From NCBI GenBank assembly GCA_021323735.1, contig JAJPKM010000016.1, positions 42,934-106,933 on the forward strand: a DNA stretch of 64,000 nt. Direction: 5' to 3'. The stretch is from Gammaproteobacteria bacterium. Lineage in GTDB: Bacteria; Pseudomonadota; Gammaproteobacteria; Steroidobacterales; Steroidobacteraceae. The position numbers were made by a program, and so were the translations under genes. Positions 10,804-19,650 of the stretch are shown here, piece after piece (the first letter of the stretch is position 1; every line of letters begins with the position of its first letter). The notes under the pieces are model-generated. The model had not been told where the DNA came from, did not search any database, and saw nothing but the letters and a program-made list of their open reading frames with translations.

Positions 10804-11025
10804 GGTAAGAGTTCCTTTGGAGCTGACATTAGCTCGGTGGGAAGTCTGCGCCATCCCCGGCAAATTGCATCTCGCCGCGTCTACAGAATGGACGCCGCGC
10901 GAAAGGCTAGCGGTTCGGACTTGCGCGCGCGAACACAAGGAATCAAAGCGATCTTCTTCATTGGCATGACTCGATGCCCATTGGATGTTGTTGCCATGCA
11001 ACAGAGCGACGGCCCGGGCCTGCCT

Positions 11026-11054
11026 TTGAAAGGTTGGGGATTTGGTTAGATAAT
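11026..11054 (+). promoter_or_regulatory. Sigma70-type promoter of the fic gene
   Basis: TTGAAA at 11026-11031 and GATAAT at 11049-11054 are separated by exactly 17 bases, a near-consensus housekeeping promoter pointing at the fic start at 11144. The -10 box lies inside the first of two 25-bp repeats, the usual geometry for repression. The rest of the 340-bp gap (10804-11025) shows no gene I can recognise; it must hold the peroxiredoxin promoter on the minus strand. Confidence 0.65.
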
Positions 11055-11068
11055 GGGTATATAACCAT
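11044..11068 (+). repeat. 25-bp operator-like repeat, copy 1 (over -10)
   Basis: This copy runs from GGTTAGATAATGG to TATATAACCAT and is identical to the copy at 11094-11118; the two start 50 bases apart. Its ends are inverted (TGGTTA and TAACCA), and its ATAATGGGT pairs with ACCCATTAT at 11074-11082 between the copies. It covers the -10 box of the fic promoter, so a repressor bound here would block transcription. Confidence 0.7.
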
Positions 11069-11093
11069 AATCCACCCATTATCCATCCAATGT

Positions 11094-11118
11094 GGTTAGA
11101 TAATGGGTATATAACCAT
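11094..11118 (+). repeat. 25-bp operator-like repeat, copy 2 (leader)
   Basis: Exact second copy of the element over the fic -10 box, located between the expected transcription start and the ATG at 11144. Two identical sites at a 50-base step suggest cooperative binding. The obvious candidate binder is the winged-helix domain of the Fic protein itself; this is inference. Confidence 0.7.
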
Positions 11119-11143
11119 CCTGCCCATCGCGGAGCATTTGAAA

Positions 11144-12514
11144 ATGACCATTCCGCTTCTTGCCGAAACAATCCTCCAATACCTGGCAACCCAAAGAGCA
11201 CGGGGAAGACTGAGCATCGGAGCACGAGAGCTGGCAGAACGCCTTCACATACCGCGGACATCTCTCAATCGGCATCTGATCAAAATGACCGAGGAAGGAG
11301 TACTGACCCGTACAGGGGTTGGGCCTTCAACTGCTTACCAAATCACGGCGACCGCTGAGTCGGCACGCACTATTGCAAACGAAACCGTGGCGGACCCCAA
11401 AATGCCGGCAGATCTTACTTGGGGGGCCTCGGCCCGGACCCTGCTGGCGAACCTGCGCGCACCCCTTGGACTTCGAACTCCGGTGTCCTATCAGCGGCAG
11501 TTTGTCGACGGATACCGCCCTAACGAATCCTCGCTCCTCCCGGCAAGTCTCGCCGTTGCGTTATACGAGCAAGGCCGACTACAGGGACAACAGCCCGCAG
11601 GAACCTATGCACGTCGGGTGCTCGAGCAGCTCCTCATCGACCTAGCATGGTATTCGTCCCGCTTGGAAGGCAATGGCAAGAGTCTACTCGACACGCGCGA
11701 GCTATTTTTAAGGGGACGTTCGCCCGGTGACGACATCGATGCCACCATGCTCTTGAACCATAAAGATGCCATCGAATTCATTGTCGATGCCGTACCCACC
11801 TACGGCATTACCCTGCCAGTGGTTTGCAACGTGCAGAGCACTTTGATGAGTGGATTGCTGGCAAACCCAGCCGCACTTGGCGCGATTCGTAGCACGATCG
11901 TGAATATTTCCGATACGGTTTATGTTCCTTCACAGGTGCCCGCTCTGCTCGACGAGATGCTCCGTGCAATTGTCGAGAAGGCCCGTGCCATTAGAAATCC
12001 CGTTGAATGCGCGTTCTTTCTGTGGGTGAACATCGCCTATTTACAACCGTTTGAAGATGGGAATAAGCGTACTAGCCGGCTGGCCTCGAATCTTCCGCTC
12101 CTGTTATCGAACTGTGCGCCTCTGTCCTTTCTGGACGTCGAACCTTCGGACTACGCGATGGCGATGCTCGGTGTGTACGAACAACAAGACGTATCGTTGG
12201 CAGCTGATTTATTTGATTGGACCTACCGGCGCTCGATTGCAAAATATCGGGCTATTCTGGCATCCATGGGGGCGCAGGATCCTTTGCGCGCCAAGTATCG
12301 TGAGTACCTCAGTGATGCCATCCGGCAGATCGTTGTCACAGGATCTACCCTCCCCGTAGCGGTCGAGGCGCTGGCAATTCCAAATGTCGATCGGCCGGCG
12401 TTCATCGAGCTTTTACGTATCGAACTCGCAAACCTCGAGCCTTACAATTGCGCACGTTACCGACTGACCATCAATAAGACCGAAGAGTGGATTGCCCATG
12501 GCAGGTTGGCATAG
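11144..12514 (+). CDS. Fic-domain protein with N-terminal winged helix; catalytic His replaced by Gln
   Basis: The 456-residue protein has a winged-helix DNA-binding domain at about residues 1-75 (ELAERLHIPRTSLNRHLIKM), an N-terminal Fic-associated region containing SRLEGN (about 170), and a Fic core. Fic enzymes usually move AMP from ATP to a protein hydroxyl, with the motif HxFx(D/E)GNGRxxR. Here the motif at residues 301-309 reads QPFEDGNKR, so the base His is Gln and a Gly is Lys. From memory, other winged-helix Fic proteins also carry a Q version, so this may be a subfamily rather than decay. The start is set at ATG 11144 (GGAG upstream) because the in-frame ATG at 11090 lies upstream of the second repeat. 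Probably a self-regulating repressor. Confidence 0.9.
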   Translation: MTIPLLAETILQYLATQRARGRLSIGARELAERLHIPRTSLNRHLIKMTEEGVLTRTGVGPSTAYQITATAESARTIANETVADPKMPADLTWGASARTLLANLRAPLGLRTPVSYQRQFVDGYRPNESSLLPASLAVALYEQGRLQGQQPAGTYARRVLEQLLIDLAWYSSRLEGNGKSLLDTRELFLRGRSPGDDIDATMLLNHKDAIEFIVDAVPTYGITLPVVCNVQSTLMSGLLANPAALGAIRSTIVNISDTVYVPSQVPALLDEMLRAIVEKARAIRNPVECAFFLWVNIAYLQPFEDGNKRTSRLASNLPLLLSNCAPLSFLDVEPSDYAMAMLGVYEQQDVSLAADLFDWTYRRSIAKYRAILASMGAQDPLRAKYREYLSDAIRQIVVTGSTLPVAVEALAIPNVDRPAFIELLRIELANLEPYNCARYRLTINKTEEWIAHGRLA

Positions 12515-12556
12515 CAAGGCATGCCCGAGCCCCGGCGTCGCGCAGGGACTCGATGG

Positions 12557-13675
12557 CTACTTCAATACCGCCTTGATCTCGCTGACGACACGCTCCACGT
12601 CCTCATCGCGCATGGCCGGGAACAAGGGCAAGGTCACAGTCTCGCGTCCGACGCGCGCCGCCACCGGTGTATCTTCCTCGCGATAGCCCGCCTCCCGATA
12701 AAACTTGAGACTGGGAATACTCGGATAGTGCACGCCGATGCCGATGCCGCGCTCCGCCATGGCCTTCTGAAATCCCACCCGCGTCATGCCGCGCGCGGCA
12801 AAGTCGATCAATATCTGAAACATGTGCCAGCTATGTCCGGAATCGCCGCGTGCCGGCATTACCGCGCCGGTGAAGCCCTGGAATGCGTCGAAGTAGCGGC
12901 CCGCCAGATCCAAGCGGCGGGCATTGAAGCCGTCCAAGCGCCGCAGTTGGTCAATGCCGATTTGCGCCGCCACATCGGTCAGATTGCTCTTGGCGCCGGG
13001 GAACATCACATCCACTTCGCCGGCGGCGTTGCGCTTGATGCCGTGAAAGCGGTATTGCTCCAGGAGCTCCGCCGCCAGCGCATCTCCGGTGCTGATGGCA
13101 CCGCCCTCGATGGTGGTCATGTTCTTGTTCGGATGGAAACTGAACACCACCAGGTCCCCGAAGCTGCCGATCGGTTTGCCGTGATAAGTCGAGCCGATGG
13201 CATGCGCCGCATCTTCCACCACACGCAATCCATGCTCCGCCGCCAGACCGTAGAGTCCATCCATATCCACCGGCAGCCCTGCGAAATGCACCGGCATGAT
13301 GGCGCGGGTCTTCGCTGTGATCGCCGCGGGTACGCGATCCAAATCGATGTTGCGGGTATGCAGATCGATGTCCACGAAGACAGGCTTGGCGCGCAGCCGT
13401 GCGATGACATTGGCGCTCGCGGCGAAACTCATGGCCGGCACGATGACTTCATCGCCCGCGCCGACGCCGGCAACCTCGAGAGCCATCTCCAGGCCGGCCG
13501 TGGCCGAAGTCATGACCCGCAGGTGCCGGTTGCCGCCGAGATAGGCGGCCAACGCCGCCTCGAAGGCCGCGACTTTGGGACCGCTGGCCAGTTGCCCGGA
13601 GCGAAATACGTCCGCGACCGCGGCGATGCTCTCCTCATCGATCGAGGGCCGGGTAAAGGGCAGAAAGGGCTTCAT
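12557..13675 (-). CDS. arnB: UDP-4-amino-4-deoxy-L-arabinose aminotransferase
   Basis: A PLP enzyme of the DegT/DnrJ/EryC1/StrS family, 372 residues. In the arn pathway it aminates the UDP-4-ketopentose made by the ArnA decarboxylase. The lysine that holds PLP is in SFHPNKNMTTIEGG (about residue 182), and EDAAHAIGS precedes it. It is the last gene of the arn operon, overlapping the flippase-subunit gene by four bases, and converges on fic. The assignment to ArnB rather than another sugar aminotransferase rests mainly on this context. Confidence 0.92.
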   Translation of the reverse strand: MKPFLPFTRPSIDEESIAAVADVFRSGQLASGPKVAAFEAALAAYLGGNRHLRVMTSATAGLEMALEVAGVGAGDEVIVPAMSFAASANVIARLRAKPVFVDIDLHTRNIDLDRVPAAITAKTRAIMPVHFAGLPVDMDGLYGLAAEHGLRVVEDAAHAIGSTYHGKPIGSFGDLVVFSFHPNKNMTTIEGGAISTGDALAAELLEQYRFHGIKRNAAGEVDVMFPGAKSNLTDVAAQIGIDQLRRLDGFNARRLDLAGRYFDAFQGFTGAVMPARGDSGHSWHMFQILIDFAARGMTRVGFQKAMAERGIGIGVHYPSIPSLKFYREAGYREEDTPVAARVGRETVTLPLFPAMRDEDVERVVSEIKAVLK

Positions 13676-14052
13676 GCGGAACTCCGCGACACCAGCGCAA
13701 CGCCGGCACAGATGAGCGCAATCCCCAGCATCTTAGGGATAGTGAGTGTCTCTCCCAGCCAGGCCACCGAAACGGCCGCGACCACCACATAACCCAAGGA
13801 CAGCATGGGATATGCGGTGCTGACCGGTGCCTTGGTCAGGGCGGCGACCCATACGCAGACGCTGGCCGAGTAGCACAGCATGCCGGCCCAAAACGGCAGG
13901 CTCTTGAACAGAATGACCACGCTGCTGCTCAAGGTATCAGCATTGAACACCGTGAAACGAGCCAAGGGTTTGGTGGCCGCCTTGAGCAACAGTTGCGCCC
14001 CGGCATTTAACCCCACGCCGGTCAAAATCAACAACCACGTCATGAAAGTCAT
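13672..14052 (-). CDS. Small four-helix transporter, ArnE/ArnF-type flippase subunit
   Basis: A 126-residue membrane protein of the EamA/small-multidrug-resistance type with four hydrophobic helices (MTWLLILTGVGLNAGAQLLL at the start; ISIPKMLG-like TIPKMLGIALICAGVAL at the end). In E. coli ArnE and ArnF together flip undecaprenyl-phosphate-aminoarabinose across the inner membrane. Only one such gene is present, so it may work as a homodimer or pair with a subunit encoded elsewhere. It overlaps arnT and arnB by four bases each. Confidence 0.85.
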   Translation of the reverse strand: MTFMTWLLILTGVGLNAGAQLLLKAATKPLARFTVFNADTLSSSVVILFKSLPFWAGMLCYSASVCVWVAALTKAPVSTAYPMLSLGYVVVAAVSVAWLGETLTIPKMLGIALICAGVALVSRSSA

Positions 14053-15695
14053 TGCCGCGCTACCATCACATGGGCCACATTTTCACCGACCTTTCGCATG
14101 GGCACGCCGCGCTCCTCGAAATCATTGAAAGTTCTCTTATCCATCACCGCGTAAGCGCGAGAAAGCGCCCCCCACACCTTGAGAAACTCCTCGACGTCCG
14201 CGATCGCGCCCCCGGGGGAGCGGTGCAACCCATAGTCAAGCTCGCCACGATACCCGACCAATGTGACTGTGCGGCGCAAATAAAAGGGCAGCGTTTGGTC
14301 ATAGGTACGCACGGTGAACAGCGGCGCATCGCGGCTCTCGACGGGCAGCGCCCGCGCCAGATCCAGCCCTGAGTAGATCGGCGCCAGCAGGGCGGCGCTG
14401 CGGATCAGGACCAAGACCGCCAGGCACCAGCCCACCCCAAGAAAGATCCCGGCCCTCGTGACATCTCGTGCCCCCTGCGCCCACACGAACGCACCGGACA
14501 CGATCAGCAGCGCGGCGACTTCGCGCAACGGCTTCGCGAGTAACAGAAAGTAGGGCTGCGCCGGCGATGCCGGCACCAGGTTCGGCGCATAGAAGCTCGC
14601 CGCGCCCAGCACCGCACCCACCAGGACCGTGAGGATGGCCGTGACCAGGAAATCCCGCTTCAAAGTGCCAATCGGCCGCACCGCGATCAAGACCGCCAGC
14701 GCCGGCATGGCCGGCAGGATGTAGGGCATGAGCTTCGAATCGGAGAAGGAGAAGAACAGGCAGACGAAGACCACCCAAATCCACAAGAAAAACTCAGGCT
14801 GGAACACCTGGCCCGGGGTGCGTCGCCGCCAGCCGCCGGCCAGCACCCTAAGGGCCGGCACCGTCCATGGGACGGAGCCGATCAAGAACACCATCCCGAA
14901 GAACCACCAAGATTCCTGGCGATCCGCGACCGGCGTCAAATAGCGCTTGAAGTGCTCGTGGACGAAGAAGAACTGCAGAAAATCATCTCGCCTTAAAGAA
15001 GCCAGCCAGTGCCAGGGCACCGTCAAGCATAAGAACAGCGGCAAACCCCAAGCGAGCTTCAGCCGGCGCCAAGGTGTGAAATCACGGGCACACAGACTGT
15101 AGATGAGCAGCACTGCCACGGGTATCGCGGTCGCCACGAGGCCCTTGGTGAGCACCCCTAAGGCCGCGCCGATCCACGCCATCAGCATCCATCGCGACCC
15201 GCGTTCAGCGTCGGTCTGCGCCAGCACAAATCCCGTCATGCTCGCCGTCATGTAGAACGTCAGGCTCATGTCCAGCGTCACCACCTGACTTAAAGCCACC
15301 ATCATGACCATGCCCGACGCCACCGCGGCGGCACGCCAGCCCGACTCTCGCCCGCCCAGTCGAGTCCCGAGCAATCCCACCAAGGCCACGGTCCCGAGCG
15401 CCGTCAGCGCGCTATAAAGCCGTGCCGCGAGCTCGCTCAAGCCGAACAAACGGTACATCGTGGCGGTCGCCCAGTACTGCAGGGGCGGCTTTTCGATGTA
15501 GTCCAAGCCGTTCAGATGCGGGATCACCCAATCACCGCCGCCCAGCATTTCGCGCGGAATCTCGGCGTACCGACCCTCGTCGGGATTGAACAGCGGACGG
15601 CTCGCCAGGGTGGCGAACCACACCGCCGCCAGCAGTGCCGCAAGACCCAGATACAGCGTGCCTGGACGCAGCTTCGATTCCAGAGCCTGACTCAC
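14049..15695 (-). CDS. arnT: Lipid A 4-amino-4-deoxy-L-arabinose transferase
   Basis: A 548-residue multi-pass inner-membrane glycosyltransferase of the GT39/GT83 (PMT-like) type. It carries the acidic loop NPDEGRYAEIPREML near residue 38, which holds the catalytic Asp-Glu, followed by about 12 hydrophobic segments and a periplasmic C-terminal part. It moves aminoarabinose from undecaprenyl phosphate to lipid A phosphates on the periplasmic side. It starts with GTG overlapping the arnD stop (GTGA) and ends overlapping the flippase-subunit gene, so expression is tightly coupled. Confidence 0.93.
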   Translation of the reverse strand: MSQALESKLRPGTLYLGLAALLAAVWFATLASRPLFNPDEGRYAEIPREMLGGGDWVIPHLNGLDYIEKPPLQYWATATMYRLFGLSELAARLYSALTALGTVALVGLLGTRLGGRESGWRAAAVASGMVMMVALSQVVTLDMSLTFYMTASMTGFVLAQTDAERGSRWMLMAWIGAALGVLTKGLVATAIPVAVLLIYSLCARDFTPWRRLKLAWGLPLFLCLTVPWHWLASLRRDDFLQFFFVHEHFKRYLTPVADRQESWWFFGMVFLIGSVPWTVPALRVLAGGWRRRTPGQVFQPEFFLWIWVVFVCLFFSFSDSKLMPYILPAMPALAVLIAVRPIGTLKRDFLVTAILTVLVGAVLGAASFYAPNLVPASPAQPYFLLLAKPLREVAALLIVSGAFVWAQGARDVTRAGIFLGVGWCLAVLVLIRSAALLAPIYSGLDLARALPVESRDAPLFTVRTYDQTLPFYLRRTVTLVGYRGELDYGLHRSPGGAIADVEEFLKVWGALSRAYAVMDKRTFNDFEERGVPMRKVGENVAHVMVARQ

Positions 15696-16630
15696 GCCGC
15701 CTCAGGCTGGGCGGGCTGCATGGCCAACAGCCCCGAGCGTCCCGGCACCTCGCCCATGACCACGGTCTGATCGGGAAGCGGCCGCGCAAGGCTCAGTTCG
15801 TGAATCTTCGCCATGCGCGTGATGTGGGCACCGGCCGCCTGCCATTTTTGGAGCAGCGACTCGAAGGCGGGAAGCAGCAGCATGCCTTCCAATTCGGCAT
15901 GCAGGGTGAACACGTGCAACGGCGCGTCGCTGTGAGCGGTCGCGTCGCCGACGGAGAGTCGGAATACCGCATCGGCAATATTCGATTCGTCGATCCCGTC
16001 GCGGCCCAGCAATTCATCGAAGGTGGGCAGCGTGGTCGGCAATTGCGGACAGGTGCTGCGACCCGCTGCCAGGCGCGGCCAGAAAGGTGTCCTTCCGCGG
16101 GTGTCGCTGGCGTACATGAGGCCGAACTCACGCTCCAGCTCCAACGCATGCGCGTTGATTTGCCAGCCGGCTGCGGCATGCGACTGCGGAAAAAAGCCGA
16201 ACACCTGCCTGAAAGCGTTCATGCCGCGCTCGAACTCCATCCGGGTCCACGCTTCCGAGGCGCCGGCAACCTGGTCCTGCCAGCGCACATGATCATAGGT
16301 GTGCAGCCCCACTTCGAAGCCGCCATCGTCCACATCGCGCATGAACGCGCCTGCCTCGCGGCCGATATCCGGGCCCGGCAGCAGCACCCCGTAGAGCAAG
16401 GTTTTCAAGCCATAGTGCTTGAGCACCGAGGTGCGCGCGACCTTCTGTGCGAAGCCTTTGCGAAACACCCGCCGCATCGCGCGTCCCGTATGATCGGGGC
16501 CCACGGAAAAATAAAACGAGGCATCGACCTTGAGCTTCTTGAACAGCGCCGCGAGCCGCGGCACGCCCTCGCGGGTTCCCCGCAAGGTATCCACATCGAC
16601 CTTGAGGCCGATGTGCGTGCGCTCAAGCAT
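15692..16630 (-). CDS. arnD: Undecaprenyl-phosphate 4-formamido-arabinose deformylase
   Basis: A polysaccharide-deacetylase-fold protein of 312 residues. It removes the formyl group from undecaprenyl-phosphate-Ara4FN so that the free amine can be used by ArnT. The N-terminus has LKVDVDTLRGTREGVP with the metal-site Asp, FYFSVGPDHTGRA follows at about 45, and VGLHTYDHVRW (about 130) carries the metal-binding His residues. ATG at 16630 is chosen because it gives the standard N-terminus; it overlaps the end of the upstream decarboxylase gene by eight bases. Confidence 0.92.
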   Translation of the reverse strand: MLERTHIGLKVDVDTLRGTREGVPRLAALFKKLKVDASFYFSVGPDHTGRAMRRVFRKGFAQKVARTSVLKHYGLKTLLYGVLLPGPDIGREAGAFMRDVDDGGFEVGLHTYDHVRWQDQVAGASEAWTRMEFERGMNAFRQVFGFFPQSHAAAGWQINAHALELEREFGLMYASDTRGRTPFWPRLAAGRSTCPQLPTTLPTFDELLGRDGIDESNIADAVFRLSVGDATAHSDAPLHVFTLHAELEGMLLLPAFESLLQKWQAAGAHITRMAKIHELSLARPLPDQTVVMGEVPGRSGLLAMQPAQPEAA

Positions 16631-17672
16631 CGCGCGACAACAACGCCGAGGCAGAGGGCAAGGCGTGAGCGTAGGAATCGAAGATGGCCTTGAGCGCGGC
16701 GCGCATGTCGGTCTTCGGAGTCCAGTGTAGTTCCGCGGTGGTGTTCTTGATCGAGGGCAGGCGCGCCGGAATGTCCGCATATCCCTTGCCGTAGTAATCC
16801 AGCGCCGACACGTCGATCAACCGGGTATTGCGTGCGGTGGGCGCGTATTCGGGGCGCGACAAGGCGATTTCCAGCATCATCTGCGCCAGCTGGCGGATGG
16901 AGTACGAATTATGCGGGTTGCCGATGTTGTAGATCTTGCCGTCCGCCACACCATTCGGATTGTCGATGATGGTGGTCAGGCATTCGACCGCATCGTCGAT
17001 GTAGGTGAAGGCACGAGTTTGCGTGCCGCCGTCGACCAGTTTGATCGGCTCGCCGCGCACGATGTGGCCTAAGAATTGCGTCAACACCCGCGAGCTGCCT
17101 TCCTTCGGGTCATCCATGCTGTCCAAGCCCGACCCGATCCAGTTGAAGGGCCGAAACAGGGTGAATTGCAGCCCCTGTTGGCCATAGGCCCAGATGATGC
17201 GATCCAAGAGCTGCTTCACGCAGGAGTAGATCCAGCGCTGCTTGTGGATGGGACCCAGCACCAACTCAGAGGTCTCCGGATCGAATTCACTGTCGCGGCA
17301 GGCACCGTACACTTCCGAAGTCGAGGGGAACACCACCCGCTTCTTGTACTTCACGCAGTGCCTGATGATGGGCAGGTTGGCCTCGAAGTCCAATTCGAAC
17401 ACCCGTAAGGGCTCGCGCACATAGGTCGCCGGCGTCGCGATGGCCACCAGCGGCAGTATCACGTCGCATTTGCGCACGTGATACTCGATCCACTCCAAGT
17501 TGATGGTGATATCGCCTTCCACGAAATGAAAGCGCGGATTGGCCAGCATGGCGCCGACCCGTTCCGACTGCAGGTCCATGCCGTAAATATGCCAATCCGT
17601 ATGTGCCAGGATGTACTTGCTCAGATGATGGCCGATGAACCCATTGACCCCGAGAATCAGAACGTTTTTCAA
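16623..17672 (-). CDS. UDP-glucuronate oxidative decarboxylase (ArnA C-terminal domain as a separate protein)
   Basis: A 349-residue NAD-dependent short-chain dehydrogenase that turns UDP-glucuronate into UDP-4-keto-pentose. It has the NAD loop GVNGFIGHHL, the active-site stretch PSTSEVYG with the family Glu, the Tyr-x3-Lys in WIYSCVKQLLDR, and RPFNWIG. It matches the second half of E. coli ArnA, but here it is encoded alone, with the formyltransferase half encoded 38 bases upstream. UDP-glucuronate would come from ugd in the same strand block. Confidence 0.93.
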   Translation of the reverse strand: MKNVLILGVNGFIGHHLSKYILAHTDWHIYGMDLQSERVGAMLANPRFHFVEGDITINLEWIEYHVRKCDVILPLVAIATPATYVREPLRVFELDFEANLPIIRHCVKYKKRVVFPSTSEVYGACRDSEFDPETSELVLGPIHKQRWIYSCVKQLLDRIIWAYGQQGLQFTLFRPFNWIGSGLDSMDDPKEGSSRVLTQFLGHIVRGEPIKLVDGGTQTRAFTYIDDAVECLTTIIDNPNGVADGKIYNIGNPHNSYSIRQLAQMMLEIALSRPEYAPTARNTRLIDVSALDYYGKGYADIPARLPSIKNTTAELHWTPKTDMRAALKAIFDSYAHALPSASALLSRDA

Positions 17673-17710
17673 AATAAACCCCTCGTCAATGAGCCCGCGA
17701 CAATGAGCAC

Positions 17711-18637
17711 TTAGTCAAGCGCCAGCGGTTGGTGTGCCAGCGCCGGCGGCACGGTATTGTGGGCCAAAGACTCGCCATTGGCGGTCAATTGCAAAATCTT
17801 AAGGCGCCGCCCGTCGATGCAGTCGGCGTACCAGGATCCTTCCGATGCGTACAGACACGGCGCCTGTGCGGGATATTTTGCCGGCTGCCCATCGAGGCGA
17901 GTCGCGAGAATCGCCATCCGGCAGCCGTTGACGTCGGTGAAGGCACCGGGGAACGGCGGCGCCACCGCACGCACCAGGTCATGAATGGCGCGGGCGCCGC
18001 GGCGCCAGTCGATGCGCCCGTCTTCCGGCCGCCGACGGCCGAAATATGAGCCTGCCGCCAGATCCAGGGGCCGCGAACGCGCCGTGCCCGCAATCAGCGC
18101 CGGCAGGCTGCGGCGCAGCACCGTTTCTGCGGCCGCGGCAACCTTGATGGATACCTCGAGCGCCGTATCGTTTTCCAATATCGGCACCGCTTCTTGATCG
18201 ACCAGCGCCCCGGCATCCGGCTTTTCCACCATGTAATGCAAGCTGGCGCCGGTCATCGACTCACCGTGGATGATGGCCCAATGCACCGGCGCACGCCCAC
18301 GATACTTGGGCAACAATGATCCATGCATGTTCAACGCCCCTTGGCGCGGCAGAGCGAGCCAGGCCTTGTCCAGCATGTAACGATAGTAGAACGAGAACAC
18401 GAAATCGGGCCGGGCCGCAGCAACGCGCGTGAGCCAATTAGGCGCGTTGGGCGACTCCGGGGTAACGGCGTTCAACCCGTGCGCCGCCGCCAATTGCGCC
18501 ACGCTGCCGAACCACTGGTTTTCAGTCGGATCGTCCGCATGCGTGAACAACAGCGGAATGTCGATGCCCTGCGCCAGCAACGCGCGCACACAGCGAACGC
18601 CGACCTCGCTGTATGCGAATACCACGGCAGTGGTCAC
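17711..18637 (-). CDS. UDP-Ara4N formyltransferase (ArnA N-terminal domain as a separate protein)
   Basis: A 308-residue formyl-THF-dependent transferase. The formyltransferase core has NMHGSLLPKYRGRAP (about residue 102), carrying the Asn and His of the active site, and the catalytic Asp in KPDAGAL (about 140); a C-terminal Fmt-like domain begins about 205. It formylates UDP-aminoarabinose before transfer to undecaprenyl phosphate. In E. coli this activity is fused to the decarboxylase as ArnA; here the two are separate. It starts with GTG overlapping the arnC stop. Confidence 0.92.
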   Translation of the reverse strand: MTTAVVFAYSEVGVRCVRALLAQGIDIPLLFTHADDPTENQWFGSVAQLAAAHGLNAVTPESPNAPNWLTRVAAARPDFVFSFYYRYMLDKAWLALPRQGALNMHGSLLPKYRGRAPVHWAIIHGESMTGASLHYMVEKPDAGALVDQEAVPILENDTALEVSIKVAAAAETVLRRSLPALIAGTARSRPLDLAAGSYFGRRRPEDGRIDWRRGARAIHDLVRAVAPPFPGAFTDVNGCRMAILATRLDGQPAKYPAQAPCLYASEGSWYADCIDGRRLKILQLTANGESLAHNTVPPALAHQPLALD

Positions 18638-19644
18638 GGAACCGACGAGTCCGTGATCCGCCGCGACAAGAATCCCGGCCTGGCGTGGTTCGGATCGGTG
18701 TCCTGCTCCAGTACCGCCTCGACGATGTAGCGTGGCCGCTCGCGGACCTGCGCGTAGATACGCCCCACATATTCACCCAGCAATCCGATGCCGAACAGGG
18801 CTACTCCGATCAGCAGGAACACCACGCTGAACAGCGTGAACAACCCTTCGGCTTCGGATCCCACCCAGAGGCGCCGCACCACCAGGGCGACGAAGGCAAA
18901 CGCCGAGAACAACGCGACCACCATGCCGATCATCGAAAACAACTGCAGCGGTACCACCGAGAAACCCGTGATCAGGTCGAAATTCAAACGGATCAAGCTG
19001 TACATCGAATATTTCGACCGCCCCGCATGGCGTTCTTCGTGAGCAATCGGAACTTCTATCGGGTTCATCGCATAGATCGAGGCCAGCGCGGGGATGAAGG
19101 TGTTCACCTCGCGCGTCTGATTGAGCGCGGTCACCACGGAGCGTGCGTAGCCGCGCATAATGCAGCCCTGATCGGTGATGCGTACCGGCGTGATCCATTC
19201 GCGGATCTTGTTGATGGCCTTGGAAAACGTACGCCGCCACAGCGAATCCTGACGCTGCTGGCGGATGGTGCCCACGTAGTCGAAACCTTCGTCCAGCTTG
19301 CCGACCAACTTGCCGATTTCCTCCGGTGGGTTCTGCAGGTCCGCATCCAGTGTCACCACATACTCGCCTCGCGCGTAGGCGAGCCCCGCCATCACCGCCG
19401 AGTGCTGGCCGAAATTGGCATGGAACAGCACCACCCGCGTTTCGTTCGGACGTTCCTGGAACTGCTGGCGCAGCAGCGCCACCGAACGGTCCCTGCTGCC
19501 GTCGTTCACGAACACGATCTCGTAGCGAATCTTCAGCGCATCGAGCGAAGGATAGAGTCGCGAGAACAACGTCGGCAGTACCGCCTCTTCGTTGTACACG
19601 GGGATGACGACACTGAGTTTAGGTAGCGACTTGAGAATGGACAT
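18634..19644 (-). CDS. arnC: Undecaprenyl-phosphate 4-deoxy-4-formamido-L-arabinose transferase
   Basis: A 336-residue GT2 glycosyltransferase with SVVIPVYNEE at the N-terminus, VFVNDGSRD (about 45), the metal-binding TLDADLQNPPEE (about 97), and two C-terminal membrane helices (about 235-300). It transfers formamido-arabinose from UDP to undecaprenyl phosphate at the cytoplasmic face. It is the first gene of the arn run and follows manB by only six bases, so the arn operon is probably read together with the mannose genes. Confidence 0.92.
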   Translation of the reverse strand: MSILKSLPKLSVVIPVYNEEAVLPTLFSRLYPSLDALKIRYEIVFVNDGSRDRSVALLRQQFQERPNETRVVLFHANFGQHSAVMAGLAYARGEYVVTLDADLQNPPEEIGKLVGKLDEGFDYVGTIRQQRQDSLWRRTFSKAINKIREWITPVRITDQGCIMRGYARSVVTALNQTREVNTFIPALASIYAMNPIEVPIAHEERHAGRSKYSMYSLIRLNFDLITGFSVVPLQLFSMIGMVVALFSAFAFVALVVRRLWVGSEAEGLFTLFSVVFLLIGVALFGIGLLGEYVGRIYAQVRERPRYIVEAVLEQDTDPNHARPGFLSRRITDSSVP

Positions 19645-19650
19645 GCAACA

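Noticed and set aside
10163..11049. Continuation of the hydrolase-remnant frame to 11049
   Set aside because: Past about 10000 it reads as antisense of the peroxiredoxin gene, with no hydrolase features.
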